A DNA stretch of 64,000 bases from Arthrobacter bambusae (GTDB taxonomy: Bacteria > Actinomycetota > Actinomycetes > Actinomycetales > Micrococcaceae). Position 1 is the stretch's first letter. Every line of letters starts with the position of its first letter. Below are positions 52,605 through 62,147 of this stretch, piece by piece. A program made the translations under genes and the position numbers. The DNA lies in the NCBI RefSeq assembly GCF_022606295.1, contig NZ_JAHHZS010000024.1, positions 1 to 64,000 of the forward strand, read 5' to 3'. The notes under the pieces were generated by a model. That model was not told the DNA's origin. It saw nothing but the letters and a program-made list of their open reading frames with translations, and searched no databases.

Positions 52605-53618
52605 CTAAACGGCCGCGGCTTCCGGGTTCGAGCTGGCGGCTGCCGCTCGTCGGGTAGCGACCTTCTTGGCCTGCTTCTGCAGCTCGGGTTCGCTCTGGCG
52701 CAGCCAGGCGTAGAGCGGAGCCGCGATGAAGATCGTCGCCGCGGTACCGATCAGGATGCCGACGAACAACGCGAGGGACAGGTCGCGGAGCGTGCCGGCG
52801 CCGAGCAGCCCGGCACCGATGAAGAGAATCGCGGCGACCGGCAATACTGCCACCATCATGGTGTTGATGGAGCGCACCAACGTCTGGTTGACGGCGAGGT
52901 TGACCTCTTCGGCAAAAGTGCGACGGCTGGAGGTGGTGATGTCCGAGGTGTTTTCACGGATCTTGTCGAAAACAACCACGGTGTCATACAAGGAGTAACT
53001 GAGCACCGTGAGGAAGCCGATGATGGCTGACGGGGTCACTTCGAAATCGCTCAAGGAGTAGACACCGGCCGTGGTGAACATCGTCACCAGCATGCCGGCG
53101 AGGGCAGAGACAGACATCTTCCAGGTGCGGAAGTACAAAGCCATCAAGAGAGCGGCCAGGCCTACGAACACCGCGAGGCCAATGAGGGCCTGCTTGGTGA
53201 CGTCCTGCCCCCAGGTCGGGCCGATGAACGTCGAGGTCACTTGGCTTTCGGTGACGCCGTAGACCTTTGCGAGGTCCGTTTTGAGCTTGACGGTCTGGTC
53301 ATCGCTGAGTTTGTCCGTCTGGATACGCATGGTGTTGCCTGCGACGTTGGCGACGCGCGGAACCGCACCGGGAACGACGTCGTGGACGGCCTTCTCACCC
53401 GGGGCTGAATCCGTGGTCTTCACGTTGGATACCGTGAACTCGGAACCGCCCCGGAAGTCGATTCCGAGGTTGTAGCCGCCCTTGACCACCGGCAGGAGGA
53501 TGGAGATCGCCACTGCCACTGCGGCGATGATGAACCAGATCTTCTTGCTGGAGACGAAGTTGTAAGAGCGCTTGCCCGTGTAGAGCTCGTTGCCGAACTT
53601 TGCGAAGCTCGTGGTCAT
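52605..53618 (-). CDS. secF: Protein translocase subunit SecF
   Basis: Inner membrane component of the SecDF complex, which uses the proton motive force to pull preproteins outwards. The N-terminal YNFVSSKKIWFIIAAVAVAISILLPVV is the first membrane segment, followed by the periplasmic domain starting NLGIDFRGGSEF, and a C-terminal group of five membrane segments containing SLYDTVVVFDKIRENT and RSINTMMVAVLPVAAILFIG. 337 aa. Its ATG shares a base with the secD stop (TAATG). Confidence 0.96.
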   Translation of the reverse strand: MTTSFAKFGNELYTGKRSYNFVSSKKIWFIIAAVAVAISILLPVVKGGYNLGIDFRGGSEFTVSNVKTTDSAPGEKAVHDVVPGAVPRVANVAGNTMRIQTDKLSDDQTVKLKTDLAKVYGVTESQVTSTFIGPTWGQDVTKQALIGLAVFVGLAALLMALYFRTWKMSVSALAGMLVTMFTTAGVYSLSDFEVTPSAIIGFLTVLSYSLYDTVVVFDKIRENTSDITTSSRRTFAEEVNLAVNQTLVRSINTMMVAVLPVAAILFIGAGLLGAGTLRDLSLALFVGILIGTAATIFIAAPLYAWLRQSEPELQKQAKKVATRRAAAASSNPEAAAV

Positions 53619-55372
53619 TACTTCTCCTCCTTGGTGCCGTTGGAAGAACCAGCCAGCTGGGCTTGCTTTTCGGCAAGCCGACGTTCGGCAATAGTCATGC
53701 GGCGCTCGGCTTCAGCGGCAGCACCGGTGTTGCGGGCGCGGACGACGGCGGGCTTCTCGGTCGGCGTGCGGAGCCTGCCGGCACCGAGGTAGAGCGGCAC
53801 GGCGCCCAGTCGCTCGGGGTCGAGGCCTGAGAAGCGGTGTCCTTCGCCGAAGAACTTCGTCTTGGCCAGCACCTGGAGCGTCGGGTGCGTGAACATGAAC
53901 ACGACCAGGAGGTCCGCCAACGCGGTGAGGCCAAGGGTGAAGGCGAAGCCGCGGACGTTTCCAACAGCGACGAAATACAACACCAAGGCAGCGAGCAGGT
54001 TGACGGCCTTGGAGGCAAGGACCGTCCTCTTGGCGCGCCTCCAACCGTTCGCGACGGCGGACACGAGGCCCTTGCCCTCACGAAGTTCGTCACGGATGCG
54101 TTCGAAGTACACGATGAAGGAGTCCGCTGTTTGACCGATGGCCACGATGAGACCTGCCACACCGGCCAAGGACAGCCGGTAGTTCTCAGTCCACCCAAGG
54201 ATCGCGATCGCGAGGTAGGTGAGTCCACCGGCCACCACGAGGGAGAGGATCGTGACGAAGCCCAGGGCCCGGTACTGGAACAGCGAATAGACCACCACAA
54301 GCAGGAGCCCGATCACACCGGCCAACAGGCCAAGGCGCAACTGCTCGCCACCGAGGGTTGCGGAAATCTGCTCTTCGGACTGGATATCGAAGCTGATGGG
54401 CAACGCGCCGTAGCGAAGCTGGTCCGACAATGCCTGCGCGGACGCCTGCGTGAAGTTGCCGGTGATCTGCGGCTTGCCGTCGGTGATCACGGCGAGGGCA
54501 CGCGGTGCGGAAATGACCTGGTCATCCAGGACGATGGCGAACTGGGCCTTGGGGTCGTTGCCGCCCTGGGCCTGCGATGCCACGTAGAACTGGTTGAGCC
54601 GCTGCGTCACGTCCTTGAAGGTCTTGGTGGCGTTGGCGTCGAACGTGATCGTCACGCCCCATGCATTGGTCACCGAGCCCTGTGCGCCCTGGACGGGGTC
54701 GAAGGAGGACGACACGATGTCCTGGCCCTTCACTTCAACCGGGCCAAGGATGTACTTGACGGCGGGAGTCGTGGCCGTTGCCGGCTCGCAGGTCACCAGA
54801 GGCTTGGCCGGATCCGACCGCGGCTGCTTGTCCTGCGCAGGATTGGCGCAGTCCAAGGCTTCGAAGGCTTTGTAGACGTCCGCCGTGACCCAGTTGCTGT
54901 CGCTGGCGTTGGTTGGCGCAGCCGTTGGCTTGGGCAGGCTGGCATCAGGCGTCCGCGATGCCACCGGAACGGGAGCAGGATCGCCGGTGGTGATCACCGG
55001 TCGGAAGTTCATGTCGGCAGATGCCTGGATCAAGGCACGGGTTTCCGAACTTGGCGTCCCGGGAAGGCTCACCACGACGTTACGGCCGGACTGCGTGGTG
55101 ATTTCCGCTTCGGCAACGCCGGAGCTGTCAACGCGCTGTCGGATAATCGCAACGGCTTGGTTCAACTGTTCTTCGTTGATGCCGGTGGATCCTTCGACCT
55201 TGGGCGCGAGGATCATTTGCGTGCCGCCCTCGAGGTCAAGCGCAAGCTTGGGAGCCCAGCTTGCGTGACCGGTGATGACGCCGCCCCCGAGGACTGCTGT
55301 CAGTACAGCGAATATTGCGACAAGCCAGATCAGCACCCTGCGGGCTGCATTTTTGTGGCCGGTTCGTGCCAT
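53618..55372 (-). CDS. secD: Protein translocase subunit SecD
   Basis: Partner of SecF; 584 aa. N-terminal membrane segment (VLIWLVAIFAVLTAVLGGGV), then the signature WAPKLALDLEGGTQMILAP, a large extracytoplasmic domain and a C-terminal bundle with TADSFIVYFERIRDELREGKG and NLLAALVLYFVAV. A Pro/Thr/Ser-rich insert around residues 130-190 includes two Cys (ALDCANPAQDK, LVTCEPA). AGGAAG 7 nt before ATG 55372. Order yajC-secD-secF as usual; 109-nt gap upstream to yajC. Confidence 0.96.
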   Translation of the reverse strand: MARTGHKNAARRVLIWLVAIFAVLTAVLGGGVITGHASWAPKLALDLEGGTQMILAPKVEGSTGINEEQLNQAVAIIRQRVDSSGVAEAEITTQSGRNVVVSLPGTPSSETRALIQASADMNFRPVITTGDPAPVPVASRTPDASLPKPTAAPTNASDSNWVTADVYKAFEALDCANPAQDKQPRSDPAKPLVTCEPATATTPAVKYILGPVEVKGQDIVSSSFDPVQGAQGSVTNAWGVTITFDANATKTFKDVTQRLNQFYVASQAQGGNDPKAQFAIVLDDQVISAPRALAVITDGKPQITGNFTQASAQALSDQLRYGALPISFDIQSEEQISATLGGEQLRLGLLAGVIGLLLVVVYSLFQYRALGFVTILSLVVAGGLTYLAIAILGWTENYRLSLAGVAGLIVAIGQTADSFIVYFERIRDELREGKGLVSAVANGWRRAKRTVLASKAVNLLAALVLYFVAVGNVRGFAFTLGLTALADLLVVFMFTHPTLQVLAKTKFFGEGHRFSGLDPERLGAVPLYLGAGRLRTPTEKPAVVRARNTGAAAEAERRMTIAERRLAEKQAQLAGSSNGTKEEK

Positions 55373-55481
55373 GTTCGATCTTCCTGTTGATGACGGAACA
55401 GCCGCCGACGTGCACTTGTGAGCGCAGGCCGGCGGCGATTCATTGCCGTAGAGCTATTCCCGCTTGTAGAGCGGGTACGGG

Positions 55482-55874
55482 CTAGCTGTCCTTCTTGCCC
55501 TCGTCGTTGAGGCGCCTGAGGGTTTCCTCCGGGGTTTCCGAGGATGCCGACGCCTCGGCATCAGCGGCCGTCAGCGACGACGCGTCGTCCGGGACGTCAA
55601 CCGGGGTTTCCTCGACAGGCTCAACGATCTTGGTAACGGCCTGGCGGTGCACCGTGGCGAGGTTGCCCGGTGACAGCTCAAGGACAACCTTGTTCTCAGC
55701 GTCGTCCATCGCGACAATTCGGCCGAACAGGCCGAAACTGGTCATGACCTCAACGCCGGGGGCGAACTGGGATTGCAGCTTGGCCTGCTGTTGCTGCGTC
55801 TTCTTGTTGCGGCGGAACATCATGAAGATGAAGACGCCGAGCATGGCAAACAGCAGGATTGTCATTGGATCCAC
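55482..55874 (-). CDS. yajC: Preprotein translocase accessory subunit YajC
   Basis: Small protein associated with SecDF. It has one N-terminal membrane segment (MTILLFAMLGVFIFMMFRRN) and the short YajC domain with QSQFAPGVEVMTSFGLFGRIVAMDD. The C-terminus is an acidic, Ser/Ala-rich tail (DASSLTAADAEASASSETPEE) with no known function. 130 aa. Its start is 181 nt from the end of ruvB; I saw no gene or clear terminator in that gap. Confidence 0.93.
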   Translation of the reverse strand: MDPMTILLFAMLGVFIFMMFRRNKKTQQQQAKLQSQFAPGVEVMTSFGLFGRIVAMDDAENKVVLELSPGNLATVHRQAVTKIVEPVEETPVDVPDDASSLTAADAEASASSETPEETLRRLNDEGKKDS

Positions 55875-56055
55875 AGGGAAGTTCCGTTCTTTACTTACGT
55901 TTTTGGTTTCACGGCCATGTCTGCCCGGTGGATCCGGCGGCCGTGGAGCTTTCGCCCGCGTGGCCGCACAATGCTCCGACGGGCGGGCACAGAACCAAGG
56001 ACTCGAACGTGCCGAGTGTCATACCAGTCTAGAGGGTTAAGCTGAATGGATCGTG

Positions 56056-57132
56056 CTATCGGCCGGTGTCGATGCTTTCAGCGCCGTTTTCGCTGTCCTC
56101 GAACAGGGCGAGGGGATCCTGCCGGAACACTCCTGCCGGCACCGCATATCCAAGGTGCGTCCATGCTGACGCCATGGCGATCCGGCCGCGCGGCGTCCGG
56201 CCCAATAGGCCTTCGCGCACCAGGTACGGCTCAGCGACCGTTTCCACAGTCTCCGGCTCTTCCCCGACGGCGATTGCAAGGGTGGAGAGCCCCACGGGGC
56301 CACCGTTGAACTTGAGGATCAGCGCTTCCAGCACGGCACGGTCCAAGCGGTCCAATCCACGCTGGTCCACCTCGTACATGTCCAACGCCGCGGAGGCTGC
56401 ACGCGCATCGATCTGTTCGATGCCGTGAACCAAAGCCCAGTCCCGGACGCGGCGCAGCAGCCGGTTGGCGATGCGCGGAGTTCCGCGGGAACGGCCCGCG
56501 ATCTCGCTGAAGCCGGCGGAATTGACCTTGAGATCTAGCAGTCCGGCCGAGCGGCGCAGCACCAGTTCGAGCTCCGCAACGGAATAGAACTCCAGATGCC
56601 CTGTGAAACCAAAGCGGTCACGCAGCGGTCCAGGCAGCAATCCGGCCCTCGTGGTGGCCCCGACGAGGGTGAAGGGCGGCAACTCAAGCGGGATGGCAGT
56701 GGCGCCGGCGCCCTTGCCCACCACGATGTCCACACGGAAGTCCTCCATGGCCATGTAGAGCATTTCCTCTGCGGGCCGGGACATCCGGTGGATTTCATCG
56801 AGGAAGAGGACTTCACCCTCCGAAAGCGAAGAGAGGATGGCCGCGAGGTCTCCGGCATGCTGGATGGCCGGCCCGCTGCTGATACGCAAGGGAGCGTTCA
56901 TCTCGGCGGCGATAATCATGGAGAGCGTGGTCTTCCCGAGCCCCGGAGGGCCCGACAGCAGGACGTGGTCCGCGCTGCGGCCGCGCATCCTCGAGGCTTC
57001 CAGGACGAGCGAGAGTTGCTTGCGGACGCGGTGCTGGCCCACGAAGTCGTGGAGGTTCTTCGGGCGCAGTGCTGCCTCGATGATGCGCTCTTCGGGTTCC
57101 TCTCCCCCGGTAACGAGGGATTGCTCAGCCAC
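56056..57132 (-). CDS. ruvB: Holliday junction branch migration ATPase RuvB
   Basis: AAA+ motor that drives branch migration with RuvA. Walker A is [15 protein letters not shown] near residue 61, Walker B is [15 protein letters not shown], arginine and sensor segments include [17 protein letters not shown], and the C-terminal winged helix is [29 protein letters not shown]. 358 aa with GTG start overlapping ruvA by 8 nt. Confidence 0.97.
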   Translation of the reverse strand: MAEQSLVTGGEEPEERIIEAALRPKNLHDFVGQHRVRKQLSLVLEASRMRGRSADHVLLSGPPGLGKTTLSMIIAAEMNAPLRISSGPAIQHAGDLAAILSSLSEGEVLFLDEIHRMSRPAEEMLYMAMEDFRVDIVVGKGAGATAIPLELPPFTLVGATTRAGLLPGPLRDRFGFTGHLEFYSVAELELVLRRSAGLLDLKVNSAGFSEIAGRSRGTPRIANRLLRRVRDWALVHGIEQIDARAASAALDMYEVDQRGLDRLDRAVLEALILKFNGGPVGLSTLAIAVGEEPETVETVAEPYLVREGLLGRTPRGRIAMASAWTHLGYAVPAGVFRQDPLALFEDSENGAESIDTGR

Positions 57133-57769
57133 GGCTGCCTACCCGGTTTCCGGCTCGGGCGCCGTCCTGCCCAAGCCAGCGAAGGGTTGCTCGCAGGATC
57201 TGCGCGACGTTGCCGGCGTCGGCGAGTTCCGGGGAATCGGCCATAGCCTTGTCGATGCTCCCGGCGGCGTCCTTTTCCGACCAGCCGAGGCTCGTCATGG
57301 CAGCTACCACCTGCGGCTTCCACGCGGACTCGGCGGCGACGGCGGGGGCAGCCCCCGGAGCGGTGCCGTGGGGTACGAGCTTGCCCGCAAGCTCGAGGAC
57401 GATCCGGCCGGCCACCTTCGGGCCGATGCCCGGCACCTTGGTGAATGACTTGGCGTCACCGGAATGGGCGGCGACGCGGATCGCCTCGGGCTCATGGACG
57501 GCGAGGACTGCGAGGGCCAGCCGCGGTCCCACACCGCTCACACTGAGCAGGACATCGAAAACTTCCCGTTCGTCGTCGTTCGAGAAACCAAAGAGCGTCA
57601 GGGAGTCCTCCCGGACGATCAACGAAGTGAACAGCTTCGCTTCCTCGCCGACATGCAGGTGGCTGAGGGTTTGGGGCGTGGCGTAGACGCTCATTCCGGC
57701 GCCGTTGAGATCGATGACGGCCGTGGAGAGACTGACGTGTGCCACGGTTCCGCGGAGAAAACTGATCAA
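57125..57769 (-). CDS. ruvA: Holliday junction branch migration protein RuvA
   Basis: DNA-binding subunit that binds four-way junctions as a tetramer. Domain I begins [20 protein letters not shown], helix-hairpin-helix motifs are in [16 protein letters not shown] and [19 protein letters not shown], and domain III ([15 protein letters not shown]) contacts RuvB. The TTG at 57769 (214 aa) was chosen because AGGAG (ctcct 57777-57781) is 7 nt upstream; a start 17 codons earlier has no such site. 8-nt overlap with ruvB. Confidence 0.95.
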   Translation of the reverse strand: MISFLRGTVAHVSLSTAVIDLNGAGMSVYATPQTLSHLHVGEEAKLFTSLIVREDSLTLFGFSNDDEREVFDVLLSVSGVGPRLALAVLAVHEPEAIRVAAHSGDAKSFTKVPGIGPKVAGRIVLELAGKLVPHGTAPGAAPAVAAESAWKPQVVAAMTSLGWSEKDAAGSIDKAMADSPELADAGNVAQILRATLRWLGQDGARAGNRVGSRG

Positions 57770-57872
57770 GACCCGGCTCCTGAAGTACTGCCCCGTGCAT
57801 GCTGCGCTTGCATCCAACACGCGGGGGCTATCCGAACATATCTACGAATACCCTAGCAAGGGCCGCTGACAA

Positions 57873-58451
57873 TTACCGGCCGCGGCGCGCTTTCGCTTCG
57901 GCTTCCGCCCATGCCCGCTGGGCCGGCGTGAGCGCGCTGCTCCCCGGTCCGGTGGTGGCAACGGCGGCGCCGCTCCCGGCCCGCCACGCGTGCGTGACGG
58001 CGAGGGCCAGCGCGTCCGCGGCGTCGGCCGGACGGGGCGGGGCGTCCAGGCGCAGGATCTTGGTGATGAGCTTGGTCACCGCCTCCTTGTTGGAGGTGCC
58101 GCTTCCCGTGACGGCGGCTTTGACTTCCGACGGCGTGTGAAGCGCCACCGGGATGCCGCGCCGCGCTGCCGCCGCGATGACCACCCCGGACGCTTGGGCC
58201 ACGCCCATGACAGTGCTGACGTTCAACTGGGAGAAGACCCGTTCGACCGCAAGAACGTCTGGCTTGTACAGGTCCAGCCATTCGTCGATGGCCTTGGCGA
58301 TGACCAGCAGGCGCTGGTCCAATGACTGTTCCGGGGAGGTTCCCACGACGCAGACGGCCACCATGGTGGCGCGCCTGTTCCGTTCGACGTCGACCACTCC
58401 GATGCCGCAACGGGTGAGGCCCGGATCGACTCCTAGTACGCGAAGAGTCAA
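57873..58451 (-). CDS. ruvC: Holliday junction resolvase RuvC
   Basis: Homodimeric endonuclease that resolves junctions held by RuvAB. Catalytic acidic residues are Asp in [15 protein letters not shown] at the N-terminus, Glu in [14 protein letters not shown], and the Asp pair in [16 protein letters not shown] start at 58451 with GGAGG 7 nt upstream; 192 aa including a basic tail ([11 protein letters not shown]). About 100 nt separate it from ruvA. Confidence 0.95.
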   Translation of the reverse strand: MTLRVLGVDPGLTRCGIGVVDVERNRRATMVAVCVVGTSPEQSLDQRLLVIAKAIDEWLDLYKPDVLAVERVFSQLNVSTVMGVAQASGVVIAAAARRGIPVALHTPSEVKAAVTGSGTSNKEAVTKLITKILRLDAPPRPADAADALALAVTHAWRAGSGAAVATTGPGSSALTPAQRAWAEAEAKARRGR

Positions 58452-58495
58452 GTCCGGGCCTCCCTGCTGGTTGTCAGGCTATGTCGCAAAAAGCA

Positions 58496-59251
58496 TTATT
58501 CGGCTTCGAGCGCAGCCTGGACTTCCTCGCTCATGTCCGCGTTGGTGTAGACGTTCTGCACGTCGTCGAGATCCTCGAGGGCGTCGACGAGCTTCATGAA
58601 CTTCTTGGCACCGTCGACGTCAAGCGGTACCTGCATGGACGGGACGAATTCAGCTTCGTCCGTCTCGTATTCGATGCCGGCTTCCGTGAGGGCTTCGCGG
58701 ATGGCCTGCAGATCGGTGGGTTCCGAGTGGATTTCCCAGTTGTCGCCGCTGTCCTTGACTTCCTCGGCGCCTGCGTCGAGCACGGCCATCAGGATGTCGT
58801 CTTCGCTGAGACCGTTCTTGGGCAGGTTGACGACGCCCTTGCGGGAGAAGAGGTAGCTCACGGAGCCGGGGTCGGCGATGGTGCCGCCGTTGCGGGAGAT
58901 GGCCAGCCGGACCTCGGAGGCAGCACGGTTCTTGTTGTCCGTGAGGCACTCGATCAGGAGGGCTGAACCCTGCGGGCCGCGGGCTTCGTACATGATTTCC
59001 GTGTAGTCGACCACTTCGCCGGTCAGCCCGGCTCCGCGCTTGATGGCGCGGTCGATGTTGTCAGCGGGGACCGACGTCTTCTTGGCCTTGGTGACGGCTA
59101 GTTCCAGGCTCGGGTTGCCGGCAAGGTCCGGTCCGCCCATGCGGGCCGCGACTTCGATGTTCTTGATCAGTTTGGCGAACGACTTGGCCCGGCGGCTATC
59201 GAGGATGGCCTTCTTGTGCTTGGTCGTCGCCCATTTCGAGTGGCCTGACAT
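58496..59251 (-). CDS. yebC: YebC/PmpR-family DNA-binding regulator
   Basis: Protein of the YebC (TACO1) family, described variously as transcription regulator or translation factor. The N-terminus [22 protein letters not shown] with DNA/RNA-contact lysines and the following [23 protein letters not shown] are diagnostic. Middle and C-terminal parts (EGYGPQG-like [17 protein letters not shown]) fit. 251 aa. Adjacent to pdxT (4 nt apart) and upstream of ruvC, the usual actinobacterial order. Confidence 0.95.
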   Translation of the reverse strand: MSGHSKWATTKHKKAILDSRRAKSFAKLIKNIEVAARMGGPDLAGNPSLELAVTKAKKTSVPADNIDRAIKRGAGLTGEVVDYTEIMYEARGPQGSALLIECLTDNKNRAASEVRLAISRNGGTIADPGSVSYLFSRKGVVNLPKNGLSEDDILMAVLDAGAEEVKDSGDNWEIHSEPTDLQAIREALTEAGIEYETDEAEFVPSMQVPLDVDGAKKFMKLVDALEDLDDVQNVYTNADMSEEVQAALEAE

Positions 59252-59254
59252 GCT

Positions 59255-59956
59255 TTAAACTTCCCCTCTGATCATTCGAATAAACAATTCATGCACGCGC
59301 TTCTCCCCAGTCACTTCCGGGTGGAAGGAGGTGGCCAGCAACCGACCTGAGCGCACTGCAACAATTCTAGCCAACCCGTGCAAAGTGTCCGTGTGGCTGG
59401 CTTTTCCCGGTTCCACCTGGGCAAGGATTTCGACGCCCGGACCGACGCGCTCCACCCATGGTCCCCGGATGAAGACGGCATGGACGGGGTCGACGCCGGA
59501 CTCGCCGGCGCTGAACTCGAGGCCCTTGAAGTCAAGGTCGGTTTCGAAAGACTCCCGCTGCCGGCCGAACGCGTTGCGGCGGACCGTGATGTCCAACCCG
59601 CCGAAAGTCTGCTGCGGATTCCCGGCGAGGTCCGTGGCGGGATCTGCGATGTCGTCTGCCAGGAGGATCATTCCGGCGCAGGACCCATAGACCGGCAGCC
59701 CGGACGCGATCTGCTTACGGATCGGATCCGCGAGTTCGAAGATGCGCGCCAGCTTGTCGATGGTGGTGGACTCGCCGCCGGGAATGATGAGGCCGTCAAT
59801 GTCGTCGAGTTCCGCCGGACGCCGGATGCCGACGCCGGTGGCGCCGGCCGCTTCGACGGCGTGGATGTGCTCACGAAAATCGCCTTGTAGTGCGAGGACG
59901 CCGATGCGCAGGCCGGTGCCCACGCTTGATGACGCCTCGGAAGGGGGATTGGTCAT
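59255..59956 (-). CDS. pdxT: Pyridoxal 5'-phosphate synthase glutaminase subunit
   Basis: Class I glutaminase that supplies ammonia to PdxS for vitamin B6 synthesis. Motifs: LALQGDFREHIHAVEAAG at the N-terminus, GLIIPGGESTTIDKLA, the active-site Cys in YGSCAGMILLADD, and the His/Glu in ATSFHPEVTGEKRVHELF. ATG 59956 gives 233 aa; a longer upstream frame overlaps murT's promoter region and is not used. The pdxS partner is not adjacent here. TATGAT 6 nt before the ATG suggests a leaderless mRNA. Confidence 0.95.
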   Translation of the reverse strand: MTNPPSEASSSVGTGLRIGVLALQGDFREHIHAVEAAGATGVGIRRPAELDDIDGLIIPGGESTTIDKLARIFELADPIRKQIASGLPVYGSCAGMILLADDIADPATDLAGNPQQTFGGLDITVRRNAFGRQRESFETDLDFKGLEFSAGESGVDPVHAVFIRGPWVERVGPGVEILAQVEPGKASHTDTLHGLARIVAVRSGRLLATSFHPEVTGEKRVHELFIRMIRGEV

Positions 59957-59962
59957 TCGACC

Positions 59963-59968
59963 ATCATA
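59963..59968 (-). promoter_or_regulatory. Candidate leaderless promoter of pdxT
   Basis: In the minus sense TATGAT is followed by GGTCGA and the ATG at 59956, that is, a near-consensus -10 hexamer with 6 nt before the start codon. Confidence 0.5.
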
Positions 59969-60043
59969 ATGCGCCGCCGCTGCAGGCCTCGCCCCGTGGT
60001 GGCACCGCAGGCTTGCGGCACGTGGTTTATGCACCAACTGGGA

Positions 60044-60049
60044 TATATT
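60044..60049 (+). promoter_or_regulatory. Candidate leaderless promoter of murT
   Basis: TATATT ends 7 nt before the ATG at 60057. With the pdxT promoter on the other strand it makes this 100-bp gap a divergent promoter region. Confidence 0.45.
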
Positions 60050-60056
60050 ACAGAGC

Positions 60057-61352
60057 ATGTTTTCGTTCACCGTTCCGCTCGGCAAGCTGGTCCGTGCTGT
60101 GTCCCGGCTTCGCGGAGGGGGTTCGGCTTTGCCGGGCCTCGTGGTCGAGAAGATCGACCCCGGCTTCATGCAGAGGACGCTCTCCTCGCTCCCCCACGGT
60201 GTGGCCGTGGTGAGCGGGACCAACGGCAAGACCACCACCACCAAAATGGTCGTGGAACTCCTGGAAAGCCAAGGCCTCAAGGTCTTCACCAACCGGACGG
60301 GCAGCAACTTCACCCGGGGAGTGGCAGCTGCGCTCCTGGGTGAGGTGGACTGGCGCGGCAGGCTGGACGCCGACGTCGCGGTGTTGGAACTCGACGAGGC
60401 ACATGCCGTGCATTTCGTGAACAAAGTGCCGCCGCGCTACTGCCTTCTCCTCAACGTCCTGCGGGACCAGCTGGACCGCTTCGGCGAAATCGACGCCACC
60501 GCGTTGCTTCTCCAGCGCATCGCCGAGCGAACTACAGGCACCGTGGTCTTGAACCGCGAGGATCCCCGGGTCGCCCGTATCGCGGCAGCCGTCAGCGGCC
60601 CCGAGGTGCTCTACTTCGGATTGGACCAATCGCTCCGCAGCACCTTCCCGAACGACGACGACATGCGGGCCGCGGCTCCGGGAACCAGCCCCCTCGGTGA
60701 CGTGCCCGCCTCCCCGGAGGCCGACGTCGTACTCCGCCGGGTGGGTGCCGACGACGCCGACTTCGAGTTCGACGGAACCCGCGTCGCGACCCACATGAAG
60801 CTCCGCGGCGTCTACAACATCTTCAATGCAGCCGCCGCCTTGGTGCTCGCCAGGAGCATCACCGGGGCAAGCGGCAGGCCCGGCGATGCCGCGAAGCTCG
60901 TCAAGGCGCTCTCCGAGGTGGCTCCGGCGTTCGGCCGTGGGGAAAGCCTGACGGTGGATGGCCAGCCTCTTGAGTTGGTCCTGGTGAAGAACCCGAGTGG
61001 TTTCCGCCTGGGCCTCAAGTCCTTCCCGGCGAAGGGCTACGCGTCCATGATCGCCATCAACGACAACTACGCCGACGGCCGCGACATGTCCTGGCTCTGG
61101 GACGTTGAGTTCGACTCCCTGCGCGAGGATGGCGTCGAAGTACTCACCGGTGTCCGTGCCTACGACATGGCCCTGCGCCTGCAATACGACGAGGTCCGTT
61201 TCGGTTCAGTGAACACCGACATCCCTGCGGCCTTGGCTGAATTCATCCGGGGCTCGGCCGGCAAGCCCAAACGCGTGTTCTGCACCTACACCGCGATGTT
61301 GGCCATCCGGCGCGAACTCTCCAAAATCACCACAGTAGAGGTGGTCTCATGA
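60057..61352 (+). CDS. murT: Lipid II isoglutaminyl synthase subunit MurT
   Basis: Mur-ligase-like subunit that, with GatD, amidates the D-Glu of lipid II stem peptides. The ATP site is VVSGTNGKTTTTKMVVELL near residue 54, the middle domain has LELDEAHAVHFVNKVPPRYCLLLN and RDQLDRFGEID, and the C-terminal DUF1727 part has FPAKGYASMIAINDNYADGRDMSWLWDVEF. 431 aa. The four-cysteine zinc ribbon of characterised MurT proteins is absent; only two Cys occur in the whole protein, far apart. The gene overlaps gatD by 4 nt. Confidence 0.95.
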   Translation: MFSFTVPLGKLVRAVSRLRGGGSALPGLVVEKIDPGFMQRTLSSLPHGVAVVSGTNGKTTTTKMVVELLESQGLKVFTNRTGSNFTRGVAAALLGEVDWRGRLDADVAVLELDEAHAVHFVNKVPPRYCLLLNVLRDQLDRFGEIDATALLLQRIAERTTGTVVLNREDPRVARIAAAVSGPEVLYFGLDQSLRSTFPNDDDMRAAAPGTSPLGDVPASPEADVVLRRVGADDADFEFDGTRVATHMKLRGVYNIFNAAAALVLARSITGASGRPGDAAKLVKALSEVAPAFGRGESLTVDGQPLELVLVKNPSGFRLGLKSFPAKGYASMIAINDNYADGRDMSWLWDVEFDSLREDGVEVLTGVRAYDMALRLQYDEVRFGSVNTDIPAALAEFIRGSAGKPKRVFCTYTAMLAIRRELSKITTVEVVS

Positions 61353-62101
61353 CCCCGGCCGAAGACACCGCCCCCCACGCCAGCAAGGGCACCATCCGGG
61401 TCCTGCAGTTGTACCCCCGTGAGATGAACATCTACGGGGACTGGGGAAACGCGCTCGTCTTGCGGCAGCGCCTGCTCTGGCACGGCTACACGCCTGAACT
61501 CCTTGAATACAACGTGGGTGACGACTTTCCCGAGGACGTCGACCTCATTGTGGGCGGCGGCGGGCAGGACAGCGGCCAGGTAGTCATCCAGGAAGATCTC
61601 CAGGCACGCGCCGAGCAACTCCGCGAGATGGCCGAGGACGGAACGCCCATGCTGGTTATTTGCGGGCTCTACCAACTCTTCGGCAAGTTTTTCAAGACGA
61701 AGAGCGGCCCTGTCATCCCGGGCATCGGCATCCTTGACGTCGAGACGGTCGGCACCGACGAGCGCCTCATCGGGAATGTCACCCTCACCTCGTCCGAGTT
61801 CGGGGAAATCCTCGGCTACGAGAACCACAGCGGACAAACCTCGCTGGGCCCCGATGTCGAGCCCCTCGGCACCGTGTCCAAAGGTGCCGGCAACAACAGC
61901 AAGGACAACCACGAGGGTGCCAGGCACCGGAATGTTGTTGCCAGCTACTTGCACGGTTCCTTGTTGCCCAAGAATCCTGCCATCGCCGATTTCCTGATCC
62001 GGACCGCCGTCGAACGCAAGTACGGTGCTTTCGTCCCCGGAACGCCCGACGACGACTTTGCCCGCCTCGCGCGCGAACATGCGGCGCGGCGGCCGCGCTA
62101 A
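61349..62101 (+). CDS. gatD: Lipid II isoglutaminyl synthase glutaminase subunit GatD
   Basis: Class I-type glutaminase that passes ammonia to MurT. The nucleophile Cys is in MLVICGLYQLFGKFF and the catalytic His in VVASYLHGSLLPKNP. The N-terminal IRVLQLYPREMNIYGDWGNALVLRQRLLWHG is typical of the GatD family. ATG at 61349 overlaps the murT TGA (ATGA), so the complex partners are translationally coupled. 250 aa. Confidence 0.95.
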   Translation: MTPAEDTAPHASKGTIRVLQLYPREMNIYGDWGNALVLRQRLLWHGYTPELLEYNVGDDFPEDVDLIVGGGGQDSGQVVIQEDLQARAEQLREMAEDGTPMLVICGLYQLFGKFFKTKSGPVIPGIGILDVETVGTDERLIGNVTLTSSEFGEILGYENHSGQTSLGPDVEPLGTVSKGAGNNSKDNHEGARHRNVVASYLHGSLLPKNPAIADFLIRTAVERKYGAFVPGTPDDDFARLAREHAARRPR

Positions 62102-62147
62102 CACGAAAAGCGTTGTGGGCGGGGACCTCGCATGAAAGGGTTGCTTC

